Shown here piece after piece: positions 17,199 to 25,494 of a DNA stretch of 64,000 bases. The stretch spans positions 62,001 to 126,000 of the forward strand of contig JALNYZ010000003.1 of assembly GCA_023229575.1 (NCBI GenBank). The letters run 5' to 3'. The notes below the pieces were generated by a model. The model saw only the letters and a program-made list of their open reading frames with translations, ran no database searches and had not been told where the DNA came from. This DNA is from Prolixibacteraceae bacterium. GTDB lineage: Bacteria; Bacteroidota; Bacteroidia; Bacteroidales; Prolixibacteraceae. The number at the start of each line of letters is the position of its first letter. Position 1 is the first letter of the stretch. Position numbers and translations under genes: made by a program.

Positions 17199-18761
17199 TT
17201 AATAACCAGGATTTTGTTTCAAAGTCGGATTCGCGCCCAAATCATTGGAAGGAATAGGATAAAGATCACGAAAGCTTTCAGTGGACGTACCTGCCGCAAC
17301 TTTACCTTTCCAAGGCCATAAGTATGAACCGCCGGTAAATTTGGCAAAACGGATAAGGTCTGTCCTGCGGTAACCTTCCCAGTACAATTCGCGTGAACGT
17401 TCGTCAAGGATGAAATCAAGGGTCAGTTGAGCTGAGGTGATGTTCCCATTGGCATTGCCATAGGCCCTGGTGCGTATTGCATTCACATATCCCAATGCAG
17501 TGGTGGCATTCCCGGTGCTGGCGCCCCTTAGAACGGCTTCAGCATACATCAGGTACACATCTGCGAGACGGAACAATGGATAGTCGGTATCCACGAAGTC
17601 GGGATGCGCATGTGGTGCGGCTGCTCCGGTCGATGTAAGGTTGGAGTATTTTGTAATCGCCCAGCCATCGGTAAACTGACCAATGTCGTTGATATCAAGT
17701 TTCTGACCTACAGACCAGAACATGGCACGTTTGTCTGTGGCGCCGCTTGTATCGGTAAATTTATTGACAAAAGCCTTTGTAGTGCGAGTACCTCCCCAAC
17801 CACCACCAACACCAAATGCAGCTGGAGACATGCTTCCGCCAATTGCCGCATGGATCAGATAGGTCATTCCACCATAAGTTTGGGTATTCTGACCATCCGA
17901 TGTGATCGGGAAAATCATCTCTGAACTTAGATTGTTGTCGGCCGTGAAGTTGTTGGCATATTTTGGGGCCAGTGTGTAACCTGCAGCAATCACTTTTGCA
18001 CAATAGGTAGCGCACTCATTGTTCTTATCCTGGCCGATGTAAACTTTGGCATTCAGATAAAGCTTGGCCAAAAGTGTCCAGGCAGCACCCTGATCGGCCC
18101 TCGCATACTCGAATTTTGGAGCGCCCAATACATTTTCGATCGCCTTAAGCTCTGTTTCAATATAGGTAAACAGGGCAGCACGGGTTGTCTGTTTTGGGAA
18201 AAACGCACCCGGCGAATCAGCCTCGGTTACAAATGGTGGATTGCCAAAGAGATCGATGGCATGGAAGTAAGCAAGTGCGCGAAGAAACCTTGCTTCAGCG
18301 TTATACTTCATGATCTCTGCATCTTTACTGCTTGCGGTTGCACGAATGTATTCGTTGCATAGCGAAACGGTGTACATGATCCTGGAGTAAACAGCTGCGA
18401 TAAACACATCGTTCGGGGCCCATGTTTGCCAGTGGAAATCTTTGATTGAAGCATCATTCCATGCAATTACAGCTTCGTCTGTAGATAACTCCTGGGCATT
18501 CCAGTATTGACGCAGGTAGTTGGAAAAACCTTCATCGATTCCGGCGATGTCAGCTTGCCCGGCAGGACCTTGTTGACCGCTCACTGCAAATGTGGCATAC
18601 AGTTTGGCCAATCCTTGCTTGTAGGCTGCCGGAGTGTTGTATACAGTTAACGATGTTACGAGGTTCGGATCTTTAGGCGTAACATTCAAATCTTTGACAC
18701 ACGCGGTAAACATCAGTGTGACCAAGATAACAGCCAATGATTTTATGTTATTCATTTTCAT
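17199..18761 (-). CDS. SusD-type outer-membrane substrate-binding lipoprotein
   Basis: 520 residues, the usual size for SusD. Lipobox MFTAC with Cys21. SusD/RagB features: VTPKDPNLVTSLTVY early, TPR-like helices (AEARFLRALAYFHAIDLFG, YLMYAEAVLRGAS), and a C-terminal ERSRELYWEGYRRTDLIRFA segment. It forms the lid over the SusC barrel and binds maltodextrins at the surface. In-frame ATG 18755 is an equally good start. It lies 18 bases downstream of susC, as in nearly all SusCD pairs. Confidence 0.93.
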   Translation of the reverse strand: MKMNNIKSLAVILVTLMFTACVKDLNVTPKDPNLVTSLTVYNTPAAYKQGLAKLYATFAVSGQQGPAGQADIAGIDEGFSNYLRQYWNAQELSTDEAVIAWNDASIKDFHWQTWAPNDVFIAAVYSRIMYTVSLCNEYIRATASSKDAEIMKYNAEARFLRALAYFHAIDLFGNPPFVTEADSPGAFFPKQTTRAALFTYIETELKAIENVLGAPKFEYARADQGAAWTLLAKLYLNAKVYIGQDKNNECATYCAKVIAAGYTLAPKYANNFTADNNLSSEMIFPITSDGQNTQTYGGMTYLIHAAIGGSMSPAAFGVGGGWGGTRTTKAFVNKFTDTSGATDKRAMFWSVGQKLDINDIGQFTDGWAITKYSNLTSTGAAAPHAHPDFVDTDYPLFRLADVYLMYAEAVLRGASTGNATTALGYVNAIRTRAYGNANGNITSAQLTLDFILDERSRELYWEGYRRTDLIRFAKFTGGSYLWPWKGKVAAGTSTESFRDLYPIPSNDLGANPTLKQNPGY

Positions 18762-18779
18762 GTCGTATTCTTAATAAAG

Positions 18780-21779
18780 TTAAAATGTAAGATTTACGCC
18801 AAGTACATAGACTCTCGGACGGGGATAAAAATTATTGTCTATACCGCCATTTACCTCAGGATCCAATCCTTTGTATTTGGTGATCGTAAAGGCATTTTGT
18901 ACAGTAAGGCTCAATCTGGCTTTGAGAAACTTCTCCAGGTTGTACCCAACGCTCATGTTATCCATTCTAAAGAAGGAGGCATTCTCTATGTAAAAATCAG
19001 AGAAGTACTGAGTGTTTGTGAACTTCGCGTTGTTAATCAACCTAGGAAGATTGTTAAAGAATCCAGACTGATTGTAAACGGTTGAGTACAAAGCGCCCGA
19101 AGCGACATTGTTGTAGACATAGTTACCAATGTTTGCCCTTCCTGAGAAAGAGAAGTCGAACTTTTTGTATTCAATCCTTGAATTGATTCCCAATGTATAA
19201 TCCGGAGCAGGTTTTTTGTAGTGATACTTGTTCAGGTTGTTGCTGGTAATTGTACCTCCGGTCCCGGTACGGTCAACATAGAGTCCTTCGATGGGCATCC
19301 CGTTTGATCCGTATACTTGCTGGAAGACAAAGAATGAATTGGCAGGGAACCCTACACGTTGGTTCTGGATAAAGTTTCCAACACCTCCACCGATCAAGCC
19401 GACATCAACTCCTGGGTAATTGGGATCATCGGTTTTAGTCAGTTTGGTAATTTTATTCTCATTGTATGCAGCATTAAATCCAACACTCCAGTTCAAATTT
19501 TTGGATTGAATAATCTGGCCGGAAATGGAGAACTCAATACCTTTGTTCTCAAGATTACCGACGTTTGTCGTCAGGAAGTTGGAAAAGTTACTACCGGCGG
19601 CAATAGGAATAAAGTTGAGCAAATCTTTTGTTTCGCGTTTGTAAGCATCAATACTACCTGTGATACGGTTCTTCATGAAGCCAAAATCCAGACCTACGTT
19701 GTAAGTGGTTGTTTGCTCCCATTTGATGTTGGCATCATATGGATTTGGCCGCATGGTCTTGTAAAAGGTATTGCCAAACTGATACTGAGCTGTTGCGGTA
19801 CTCTCTCTGTAAACGGGTAGGTAAGGGAAATCATTCCCAATATCCTGCTGACCGGTGATACCCCAGCCCAATCTAAGTTTCAAGTCTGAAATCGCATTTA
19901 CATTCTTCAGGAACGACTCATCCTTGATTTTCCATGCAAGGGCAGCAGCCGGGAAAAGTCCCCACCTGTTGGCTTCCGCAAACCTTGAAGAACCGTCATC
20001 ACGAATGGTTACAGTCAGCAAATAGCGGTCAAGCAAAGTATAATTCAAACGTCCAAAGAAGGAGACCAAATAGTTTTCGTTGATAAATGTTGAATTATCA
20101 GAGATTTGCGTTTCATCTCCATTTCTCACAAAGGATGATCCATCCTTGTAAAAATGTTGCCATGAATAACCTCCGGTGGCATCTATTTTGCTATTGATTG
20201 ATTTGATCTCTTTCACATAATTAAGATAGAAATCGAGCAGTTGGGATTTCCCGGTTTGTGAATAATCGTTTTTGCGGCCTGTCCCATTCCGGAAGGTGAA
20301 AGCGGCATCGTTGGTGGCATTGTTGTGCCCTTTGGTGGTAAAATAGTCGTAACCCAAATTCAAATTGGCCCTTAATTCAGGCAGAAAATGAAATTTATAG
20401 TCGAGCTGAACATTGCCAAGACTACGCTGTACAGTTGATTTGTTATCCGTTTGATTCAACAAGGCGACTGGATTGGAGACACCGATGGGATTTGGACTTC
20501 CATTCGGATCCATGGAGCCGTCAGCCAAAACATCAGAGAGGTTGACCCAGGTATAGTAGCCGCCAAACTTTGTGTTGCCGTTCATAACCGGTTGTGTCGG
20601 ATCATAGAAAACAGCTGAACCAACAGCCCCCTGATCACCAAAATTTTGTTTTGTGTAACTGCCTTTTAGGTTTACGCTAACTTTCAGGTGGTTATCCAAA
20701 AATGTAGGATCAAGTCCGATGGCCAGGGTGGAACGCTCCATATTGGTCGTTTTCAGGATACCGTTCTGGTTGGTGTACCCGAGGGAAGCACGGTACGGCA
20801 TGGTTTTGATGCCACCGCTCATACTGATATTATGGTCATGCGCCAATGCGTTTTGATAAATCTGTTTCTGCCAGTTTGTATTTTCCTTTCCAAGACGGCC
20901 GAGGCTGGACATACTTAGTCCGACTGCACTTTTTGATGCAAGATCGTAAGCCATCGACCGCACCTCATCTCCTGAGAGAACATCCATGTAGGCAGGAATC
21001 GTGTTGACAGACATTGTTCCATTGTACTCAATTTTCATTGGTTTTCCGGCACTTCCTTTTTTGGTCGTGATCAGGATAACCCCATTCGATGCCCTTGATC
21101 CGTAAATTGCGGTTGCTGAAGCATCTTTCAAGACTGTAAATGTCTCAATGTCATTTGGGTTAATGGTTGTCAGAGGGTTTGCAAGTCCTGAGATCCCGGA
21201 GTTACTTACGGGGAATCCATCGATAATAATCAAAGGATCATTGCTTGCCGACATGGAGGAACCTCCCCTGATACGGATCGTTGCGCCGCTACCGGGAGCG
21301 CCTCCTGAAGAGGTTATCACGGTTCCGGCGCTCTTCCCGACGATCAGATCCTGGGGAGAGGTGATCCCGCCTTTGGCGAAATCCTTGGAACTTACCGTAC
21401 TGACTGCACCTGTTGCATCATTTTTCTTGACAGTACCATATCCAATAACGACTACCTCGTCCAATCCCTGAGTCTGTGGGACAAGGGCGATTTTGATTGC
21501 CGATTGTTGTCCTGTAACTATGGTTTGTGATACATAACCGACAAATGAGATAATCAGTTTCTGACCCGGACTAACCTTCAGGGTAAACTTACCGTCAAAA
21601 TCTGTCGCTGCCCCGTTGGTTGTACCTGCGACCTGGACGGTCACACCAACCAATGGCTCTTTGGTAGAAGCATCGGAAACAATTCCGGAGATTGATTTTT
21701 CCTGTGAAAATACAGGCAGTGTAAACACCGCGAGAAGGAAAAACCAAAGCATCTTCATCTTTGCTAATTCAAATTTCAT
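18780..21779 (-). CDS. SusC-type TonB-dependent oligosaccharide transporter
   Basis: 999 residues. Signal peptide (MKMLWFFLLAVFTLPVFSQ near the start), then a carboxypeptidase-regulatory-like domain (ISGIVSDASTKEPLVGVTV, residues ~29-108). A SusC-type plug follows with LDEVVVIGYGTVKKNDATG, PQDLIVGKSAGTVI, IRIRGGSSMSASNDPLIII and ATAIYGSRASNGVILITTK. The remainder is a large beta-barrel ending RVYVLGVNLTF. It imports starch oligosaccharides across the outer membrane using TonB energy. First gene of the leftward sus run, transcribed away from lacI across a 365-base region with operator-like sites. Confidence 0.95.
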   Translation of the reverse strand: MKFELAKMKMLWFFLLAVFTLPVFSQEKSISGIVSDASTKEPLVGVTVQVAGTTNGAATDFDGKFTLKVSPGQKLIISFVGYVSQTIVTGQQSAIKIALVPQTQGLDEVVVIGYGTVKKNDATGAVSTVSSKDFAKGGITSPQDLIVGKSAGTVITSSGGAPGSGATIRIRGGSSMSASNDPLIIIDGFPVSNSGISGLANPLTTINPNDIETFTVLKDASATAIYGSRASNGVILITTKKGSAGKPMKIEYNGTMSVNTIPAYMDVLSGDEVRSMAYDLASKSAVGLSMSSLGRLGKENTNWQKQIYQNALAHDHNISMSGGIKTMPYRASLGYTNQNGILKTTNMERSTLAIGLDPTFLDNHLKVSVNLKGSYTKQNFGDQGAVGSAVFYDPTQPVMNGNTKFGGYYTWVNLSDVLADGSMDPNGSPNPIGVSNPVALLNQTDNKSTVQRSLGNVQLDYKFHFLPELRANLNLGYDYFTTKGHNNATNDAAFTFRNGTGRKNDYSQTGKSQLLDFYLNYVKEIKSINSKIDATGGYSWQHFYKDGSSFVRNGDETQISDNSTFINENYLVSFFGRLNYTLLDRYLLTVTIRDDGSSRFAEANRWGLFPAAALAWKIKDESFLKNVNAISDLKLRLGWGITGQQDIGNDFPYLPVYRESTATAQYQFGNTFYKTMRPNPYDANIKWEQTTTYNVGLDFGFMKNRITGSIDAYKRETKDLLNFIPIAAGSNFSNFLTTNVGNLENKGIEFSISGQIIQSKNLNWSVGFNAAYNENKITKLTKTDDPNYPGVDVGLIGGGVGNFIQNQRVGFPANSFFVFQQVYGSNGMPIEGLYVDRTGTGGTITSNNLNKYHYKKPAPDYTLGINSRIEYKKFDFSFSGRANIGNYVYNNVASGALYSTVYNQSGFFNNLPRLINNAKFTNTQYFSDFYIENASFFRMDNMSVGYNLEKFLKARLSLTVQNAFTITKYKGLDPEVNGGIDNNFYPRPRVYVLGVNLTF

Positions 21780-21862
21780 GTGAATTAAATTATAGGTTCA
21801 TAAATCATGGTTGAAGAATTTAATGCATGAAGCATCATTTTAGAATGAAAAATAAGAACGTT

Positions 21863-21885
21863 GAAAATCAATTTGTTTAGTGCCC
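21863..21885. promoter_or_regulatory. Shared element, copy in the susC upstream region
   Basis: The sequence GAAAATCAATTTGTTTAGTGCC recurs, with one base deleted, at 23229-23250 upstream of the MFS transporter gene. This copy is 84-106 bases ahead of the susC start. The two copies lie in the same orientation on the + strand while the genes run in opposite directions. Conservation across two upstream regions of one locus suggests a regulator site. Confidence 0.45.
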
Positions 21886-21977
21886 AAAACCCTTTCTAAA
21901 ACCATTTCAGAGCGCAAATAAATATAATTTAACAATCATTTAATCTATCATTTTTGCTGGTTTCGAAAAATATGTTT

Positions 21978-21991
21978 CGCAATCGATTGCG
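21978..21991. promoter_or_regulatory. LacI-family operator-like palindrome
   Basis: CGCAATCGATTGCG is a perfect 14-bp palindrome with a central CG, the layout of LacI/GalR-family operators. It fits the inner part of the cre-like pattern GNAANCGNWNNC. It lies in the divergent susC-lacI region, ~200 bases from susC and ~155 bases from lacI, so it is the natural site for the LacI-family protein encoded next to it. Confidence 0.6.
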
Positions 21992-22002
21992 GTTACGTTT
22001 GC

Positions 22003-22030
22003 ATCAAATATGTTTTACAACATGTTTGAT
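22003..22030. promoter_or_regulatory. 28-bp inverted repeat in the susC-lacI divergent region
   Basis: Arms ATCAAATATGTT (22003-22014) and AACATGTTTGAT (22019-22030) pair in 11 of 12 positions around a TTAC spacer. It sits 12 bases from the LacI-type palindrome. No U run follows, so a protein-binding site is likelier than a terminator. Confidence 0.45.
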
Positions 22031-22144
22031 CTTTTGTCGTTGTGTTTTTAAGATTTCGAATCGGGGGCCAAACAGTCAACTTGGCAAAATGTTGAAAATT
22101 GATTAACTTGCAACTTCTTAATGACCCAACTAACATAGTCTTGC

Positions 22145-23161
22145 ATGAGTAGTCCGATTACGATCAAAGACATCGCTAAAGCACTCAATATCTCCGCTTC
22201 TACGGTTTCGAGGGCGTTAAAGGATCACCCCGATATTAGCAGGGAGACCAAAAATGCAGTCAATGACCTGGCAGCAAAACTTAGGTATAAACCCAATGCG
22301 GTTGCCCTCTCCCTGAAGAACAGCAAAACAAATACCATCGGGGTTATTGTCCCTGAATTGGTACACTTTTTCTTCTCATCTGTCATCAGTGGAATCGAAG
22401 ATGTGGCCTACGATGCCGGTTACAATGTGATGGTATGCCAGTCGAACGAAATGTATTCACGCGAAATCATCAATGCCCAGGCGCTCGACTCAAACAGGGT
22501 GGAAGGAGCGCTGGTCTCTGTCTCAAAGGAGACGCACGACTTTGCCCATTTGCTCTACCTGGAAGAGAATGGTATACCACTCGTTTTTTTCGACCGGGCG
22601 CCCGAGGAACTGGATGTCGACAAAGTGATCATCGATGATTGCAAAGCCGCCTACAATGCTACTACACATTTGATTGAGACCGGCTGCAAACGTATAGCCC
22701 ACCTGGCAGCCCCCCAAACCCTGGGAATTGGTATTCAAAGATGCGCTGGCTACAAAAAGGCGCTTGAAGACCATGGAATCCCTTACCGTGAAGACTGGGT
22801 CATAGAAGCCGACTCCTTTGAACTGGCAGGCGACGCTACCCGGAACCTGATGCATTTGCCAACTCCCCCCGATGCTATTTTTGCCGTGAACGACATGACA
22901 GCAGTTGGCGCCATGAAAACCCTGCAACGCATGTCCATCGCTGTTCCTCATAAAGTAGCTATCATCGGATTTTCAGCAGGCTTCTTTTCAGACATTACTA
23001 CCCCAACACTAAGTTCCGTCGATCAGCATGGGTATGAAATGGGGGTTGAAGCCGCTAAATTGCTGCTCCAAAGGATAGAGACCCCTGTAGAAGGCAAACA
23101 CAAAACCCATTACATCGACACCCACCTGGTACTTCGTGAGTCGACCAAAAGGAAAAGCTGA
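22145..23161 (+). CDS. LacI-family transcriptional regulator of the starch/maltose locus
   Basis: 338 residues. N-terminal helix-turn-helix and hinge helix (TIKDIAKALNISASTVSRAL then RYKPNAVALSLK, residues 6-60), followed by a periplasmic-binding-protein-like sugar sensor (NTIGVIVPELVHFFFSSVIS, VEGALVSVSKET, AIFAVNDMTAVGAMKTL, TTPTLSSVDQHGYEMG). It likely represses or activates the sus run and its own neighbours in response to maltodextrin or a phosphorylated product. The adjacent CG-centred palindrome at 21978-21991 is the expected operator. Classic Bacteroides sus uses SusR instead; no SusR-like gene is present here. Confidence 0.92.
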   Translation: MSSPITIKDIAKALNISASTVSRALKDHPDISRETKNAVNDLAAKLRYKPNAVALSLKNSKTNTIGVIVPELVHFFFSSVISGIEDVAYDAGYNVMVCQSNEMYSREIINAQALDSNRVEGALVSVSKETHDFAHLLYLEENGIPLVFFDRAPEELDVDKVIIDDCKAAYNATTHLIETGCKRIAHLAAPQTLGIGIQRCAGYKKALEDHGIPYREDWVIEADSFELAGDATRNLMHLPTPPDAIFAVNDMTAVGAMKTLQRMSIAVPHKVAIIGFSAGFFSDITTPTLSSVDQHGYEMGVEAAKLLLQRIETPVEGKHKTHYIDTHLVLRESTKRKS

Positions 23162-23228
23162 AATGTTGATTTTGGAAAAAAAAAAGAAATTTTTGTTTTT
23201 TAATTAATTCTTTTTATACGTTTGTACC

Positions 23229-23250
23229 GAAAATCATTTGTTTAGTGCCT
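23229..23250. promoter_or_regulatory. Shared element, copy upstream of the MFS transporter
   Basis: GAAAATCATTTGTTTAGTGCC, the same text as at 21863-21885 with one A fewer, about 170 bases ahead of the transporter start and about 70 bases past the lacI stop. The surrounding 257-base gap holds no gene. Confidence 0.45.
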
Positions 23251-23418
23251 AACGAAATAGTGTCCATTCGGGCATAGTTCTCCTATTTTCACCTCCCTGC
23301 CATTTCAAACGCTCTCTTTTGTTAATACTTTAGGCCAACTGGCTTATTTGTTGAATCAGTTCGCTTTGTAAGCACCGATCTTCAAACTTTCCGTCGACCT
23401 TAAAAACAATTCATTGTT

Positions 23419-24747
23419 ATGGCGAAAAAACCTATGTTGTCGTTCTGGCAAATATGGAACATGAGTTTTGGATTCATGGGGGTACAAATCGGTTATTCCC
23501 TTCAAAACGGGAATACCAGCAGGATACTTTCAGCCCTGGGTTCTGATGTAGGGCATCTTAGCTATTTCTGGCTGGCTGCACCTCTGGCCGGATTGATTGT
23601 CCAGCCTATCATCGGACTATCCAGTGATAGGACCTGGACGCGGCTTGGACGACGAATCCCATTTATTCTGGCGGGGGCAATCGTCTCTGCACTTGCCATG
23701 TTTTTTATGCCCAATTCGGAATTCTTCGCCCACCTGGTTCCTCCCCTGTTTTTTGGTGCGTCCATGTTGTTGCTGATGGATACCTCTTTCAATGTCACCA
23801 TGCAGCCGTTCCGTTCGCTGGTTGGCGATATGGTCTCGGAAGAACAGCGCAACATCGGGTTTTCGATGCAGGCATTTTTGATCAATGCCGGCGCTGTAGT
23901 GGGATCAATTTTGCCGTTTTTGCTTACCTGGCTGGGCGTTTCCAACATTCCAAACCCAGGCGAAAAAGTGGCCCCAACTGTTGTCTGGGCCTTCTATTTT
24001 GGTGGAGGGGCACTGTTGCTGAGTGTTCTCTGGACCAGTTTTACCACAAGAGAATATACACCGGAAGAGCATGCCAGGTACAACAATCGGGGGAATGAAG
24101 AGCGTAAGAAAAGCTCTTTTCCTCAATTGTTGAAAGATACGCCCAAAACGATGCTTCAATTGGCTTTTGTGCAGTTTTTTTCCTGGTTTTCGCTCTTTTT
24201 AATGTGGGTGTATACCACTCCTGCCATAGCCGAAAACGTTTGGAATACCGTGCCGGGGGATGCTACCTCCGGCCCTTACAATGAAGCGGCCAACTGGGTC
24301 GGAATAATTTTTGCCGCATATAGTGTATTTGGTGCAATTTTTTCTCTCCTGATGGCCCGGCTCGCGACCCGTCTCGGACGGAAAACAGTTTACCTATCAT
24401 CGCTTCTTGCCGGTGGATTGGGGTTGCTTTCTATCGTATTGGTCAAAGACCAGTATGGATTGATCGCCTCCATGGTTGGGGTAGGCATTGCATGGGCTGC
24501 CATTCTGGCTATGCCTTACGCGATGCTGTCGGCCTCGCTACCTGCCGAAAAAATGGGAGTCTACATGGGAATCTTCAATGCAACCATCACCATTCCCCAG
24601 ATTGCAGCAGGATTGCTTGGTGCAACCATTTTTAAACTGATGGGGGGACATGCGGTGTACATGCTCGGACTTTCAGGAATTAGCATGGTCATCGCCGGTA
24701 TCTCTGTCATCTTTATCAAAGAACACAAATATTCAAAAGAATTCTAG
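23419..24747 (+). CDS. MFS sugar (maltose-type) transporter
   Basis: 442 residues with about twelve membrane helices. N-terminal FWQIWNMSFGFMGVQIGYSL and the loop GLSSDRTWTRLGRRIPFIL match the GPH/SLC45-like MFS group that carries maltose and sucrose; the second half repeats the loop as ATRLGRKTVYLSSLL. It should move maltose or short maltodextrins across the inner membrane with protons, feeding the phosphorylase downstream. Its TAG is followed after one base by the GTG start of pgmB, so the two are translationally coupled. Confidence 0.87.
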   Translation: MAKKPMLSFWQIWNMSFGFMGVQIGYSLQNGNTSRILSALGSDVGHLSYFWLAAPLAGLIVQPIIGLSSDRTWTRLGRRIPFILAGAIVSALAMFFMPNSEFFAHLVPPLFFGASMLLLMDTSFNVTMQPFRSLVGDMVSEEQRNIGFSMQAFLINAGAVVGSILPFLLTWLGVSNIPNPGEKVAPTVVWAFYFGGGALLLSVLWTSFTTREYTPEEHARYNNRGNEERKKSSFPQLLKDTPKTMLQLAFVQFFSWFSLFLMWVYTTPAIAENVWNTVPGDATSGPYNEAANWVGIIFAAYSVFGAIFSLLMARLATRLGRKTVYLSSLLAGGLGLLSIVLVKDQYGLIASMVGVGIAWAAILAMPYAMLSASLPAEKMGVYMGIFNATITIPQIAAGLLGATIFKLMGGHAVYMLGLSGISMVIAGISVIFIKEHKYSKEF

Positions 24748-24748
24748 C

Positions 24749-25426
24749 GTGAAGATCAAAGCCTGCCTTTTTGACCTCGACGGTGTGATCGTCGATACCG
24801 CCAAATACCACTACATCGCCTGGAAAGAGATGGCGGCAGGGTTGGGTTTTGATTTTACAGAAAAGGAAAATGAGTTACTGAAAGGGGTAAGCAGGATGCA
24901 CTCATTGGACATCCTTCTTGATATCGGGAAGGTCACAAAAACGGAGGAAGAAAAACAGGTACTCGCAGAAAAAAAGAACCAGCTTTACCTCGACTATGTG
25001 AAACGGATGGACGAGGTTGAGATCCTGCCCGGAGTTACCCAATTTTTGGACGACCTGAGAAGCAACGGTATCCTTATCGCCCTGGGCTCTGCAAGTAAGA
25101 ACGCACCCCTGATCCTGGAAAGGATACACCTGGAAGGGAAATTTGATGTGATCGTGGATGGCAATTCAATTTCAAGCGCCAAACCTGATCCGGAAGTTTT
25201 TCTAAAAGGAGCGGAACTGTTGATGGTGAACCCCGCGGAGTGCCTCGTTTTCGAGGATGCCCAGGCCGGGATCGAAGCAGCCCTGAATGGTGGGATGAAG
25301 GTCATTGGGGTGGGGTCATCGGTGAATCTCTCCCATGCCGACCACTATATTCCGGGCTTTGATAAATTAGACTACGAACTATTGTCCAAGTGGTACCAAA
25401 AGGAAGATATGAGTTATGAGTTATGA
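24749..25426 (+). CDS. pgmB: Beta-phosphoglucomutase
   Basis: 225 residues. The GTG at 24749 starts the protein as MKIKACLFDLDGVIVDTA; a longer frame upstream only repeats transporter sequence in another frame. HAD-family motifs: nucleophile Asp9 and acid/base Asp11 in FDLDGVIVD, cap with LLKGVSRMHSLDILL, motif II IALGSASKN, motif III Lys in SSAKPDPEVFL, motif IV VFEDAQAGIEAA. It converts beta-glucose-1-phosphate to glucose-6-phosphate, the step after maltose phosphorolysis. The last residues MSYEL are encoded by a 7-bp tandem repeat (25409-25436), so the 3' end has probably been altered. Confidence 0.92.
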   Translation: MKIKACLFDLDGVIVDTAKYHYIAWKEMAAGLGFDFTEKENELLKGVSRMHSLDILLDIGKVTKTEEEKQVLAEKKNQLYLDYVKRMDEVEILPGVTQFLDDLRSNGILIALGSASKNAPLILERIHLEGKFDVIVDGNSISSAKPDPEVFLKGAELLMVNPAECLVFEDAQAGIEAALNGGMKVIGVGSSVNLSHADHYIPGFDKLDYELLSKWYQKEDMSYEL

Positions 25427-25436
25427 GATATGAGTT
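25409..25436 (+). repeat. Heptamer tandem array at the pgmB 3' end
   Basis: Four units with exact 7-bp period: ATGAGTT, ATGAGTT, ATGAGAT, ATGAGTT. The array covers the last codons and stop of pgmB and runs 10 bases beyond. Confidence 0.85.
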
Positions 25437-25494
25437 CCATTGAAGCGGACGCTAAAAGCTAACAACTCAATCAGATTCATTAAAAGGAAATCAA

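Noticed and set aside
24650..24748. Upstream extension of the pgmB frame
   Set aside because: It runs inside the transporter gene in another frame; the GTG at 24749 directly yields the HAD motif at the expected distance.
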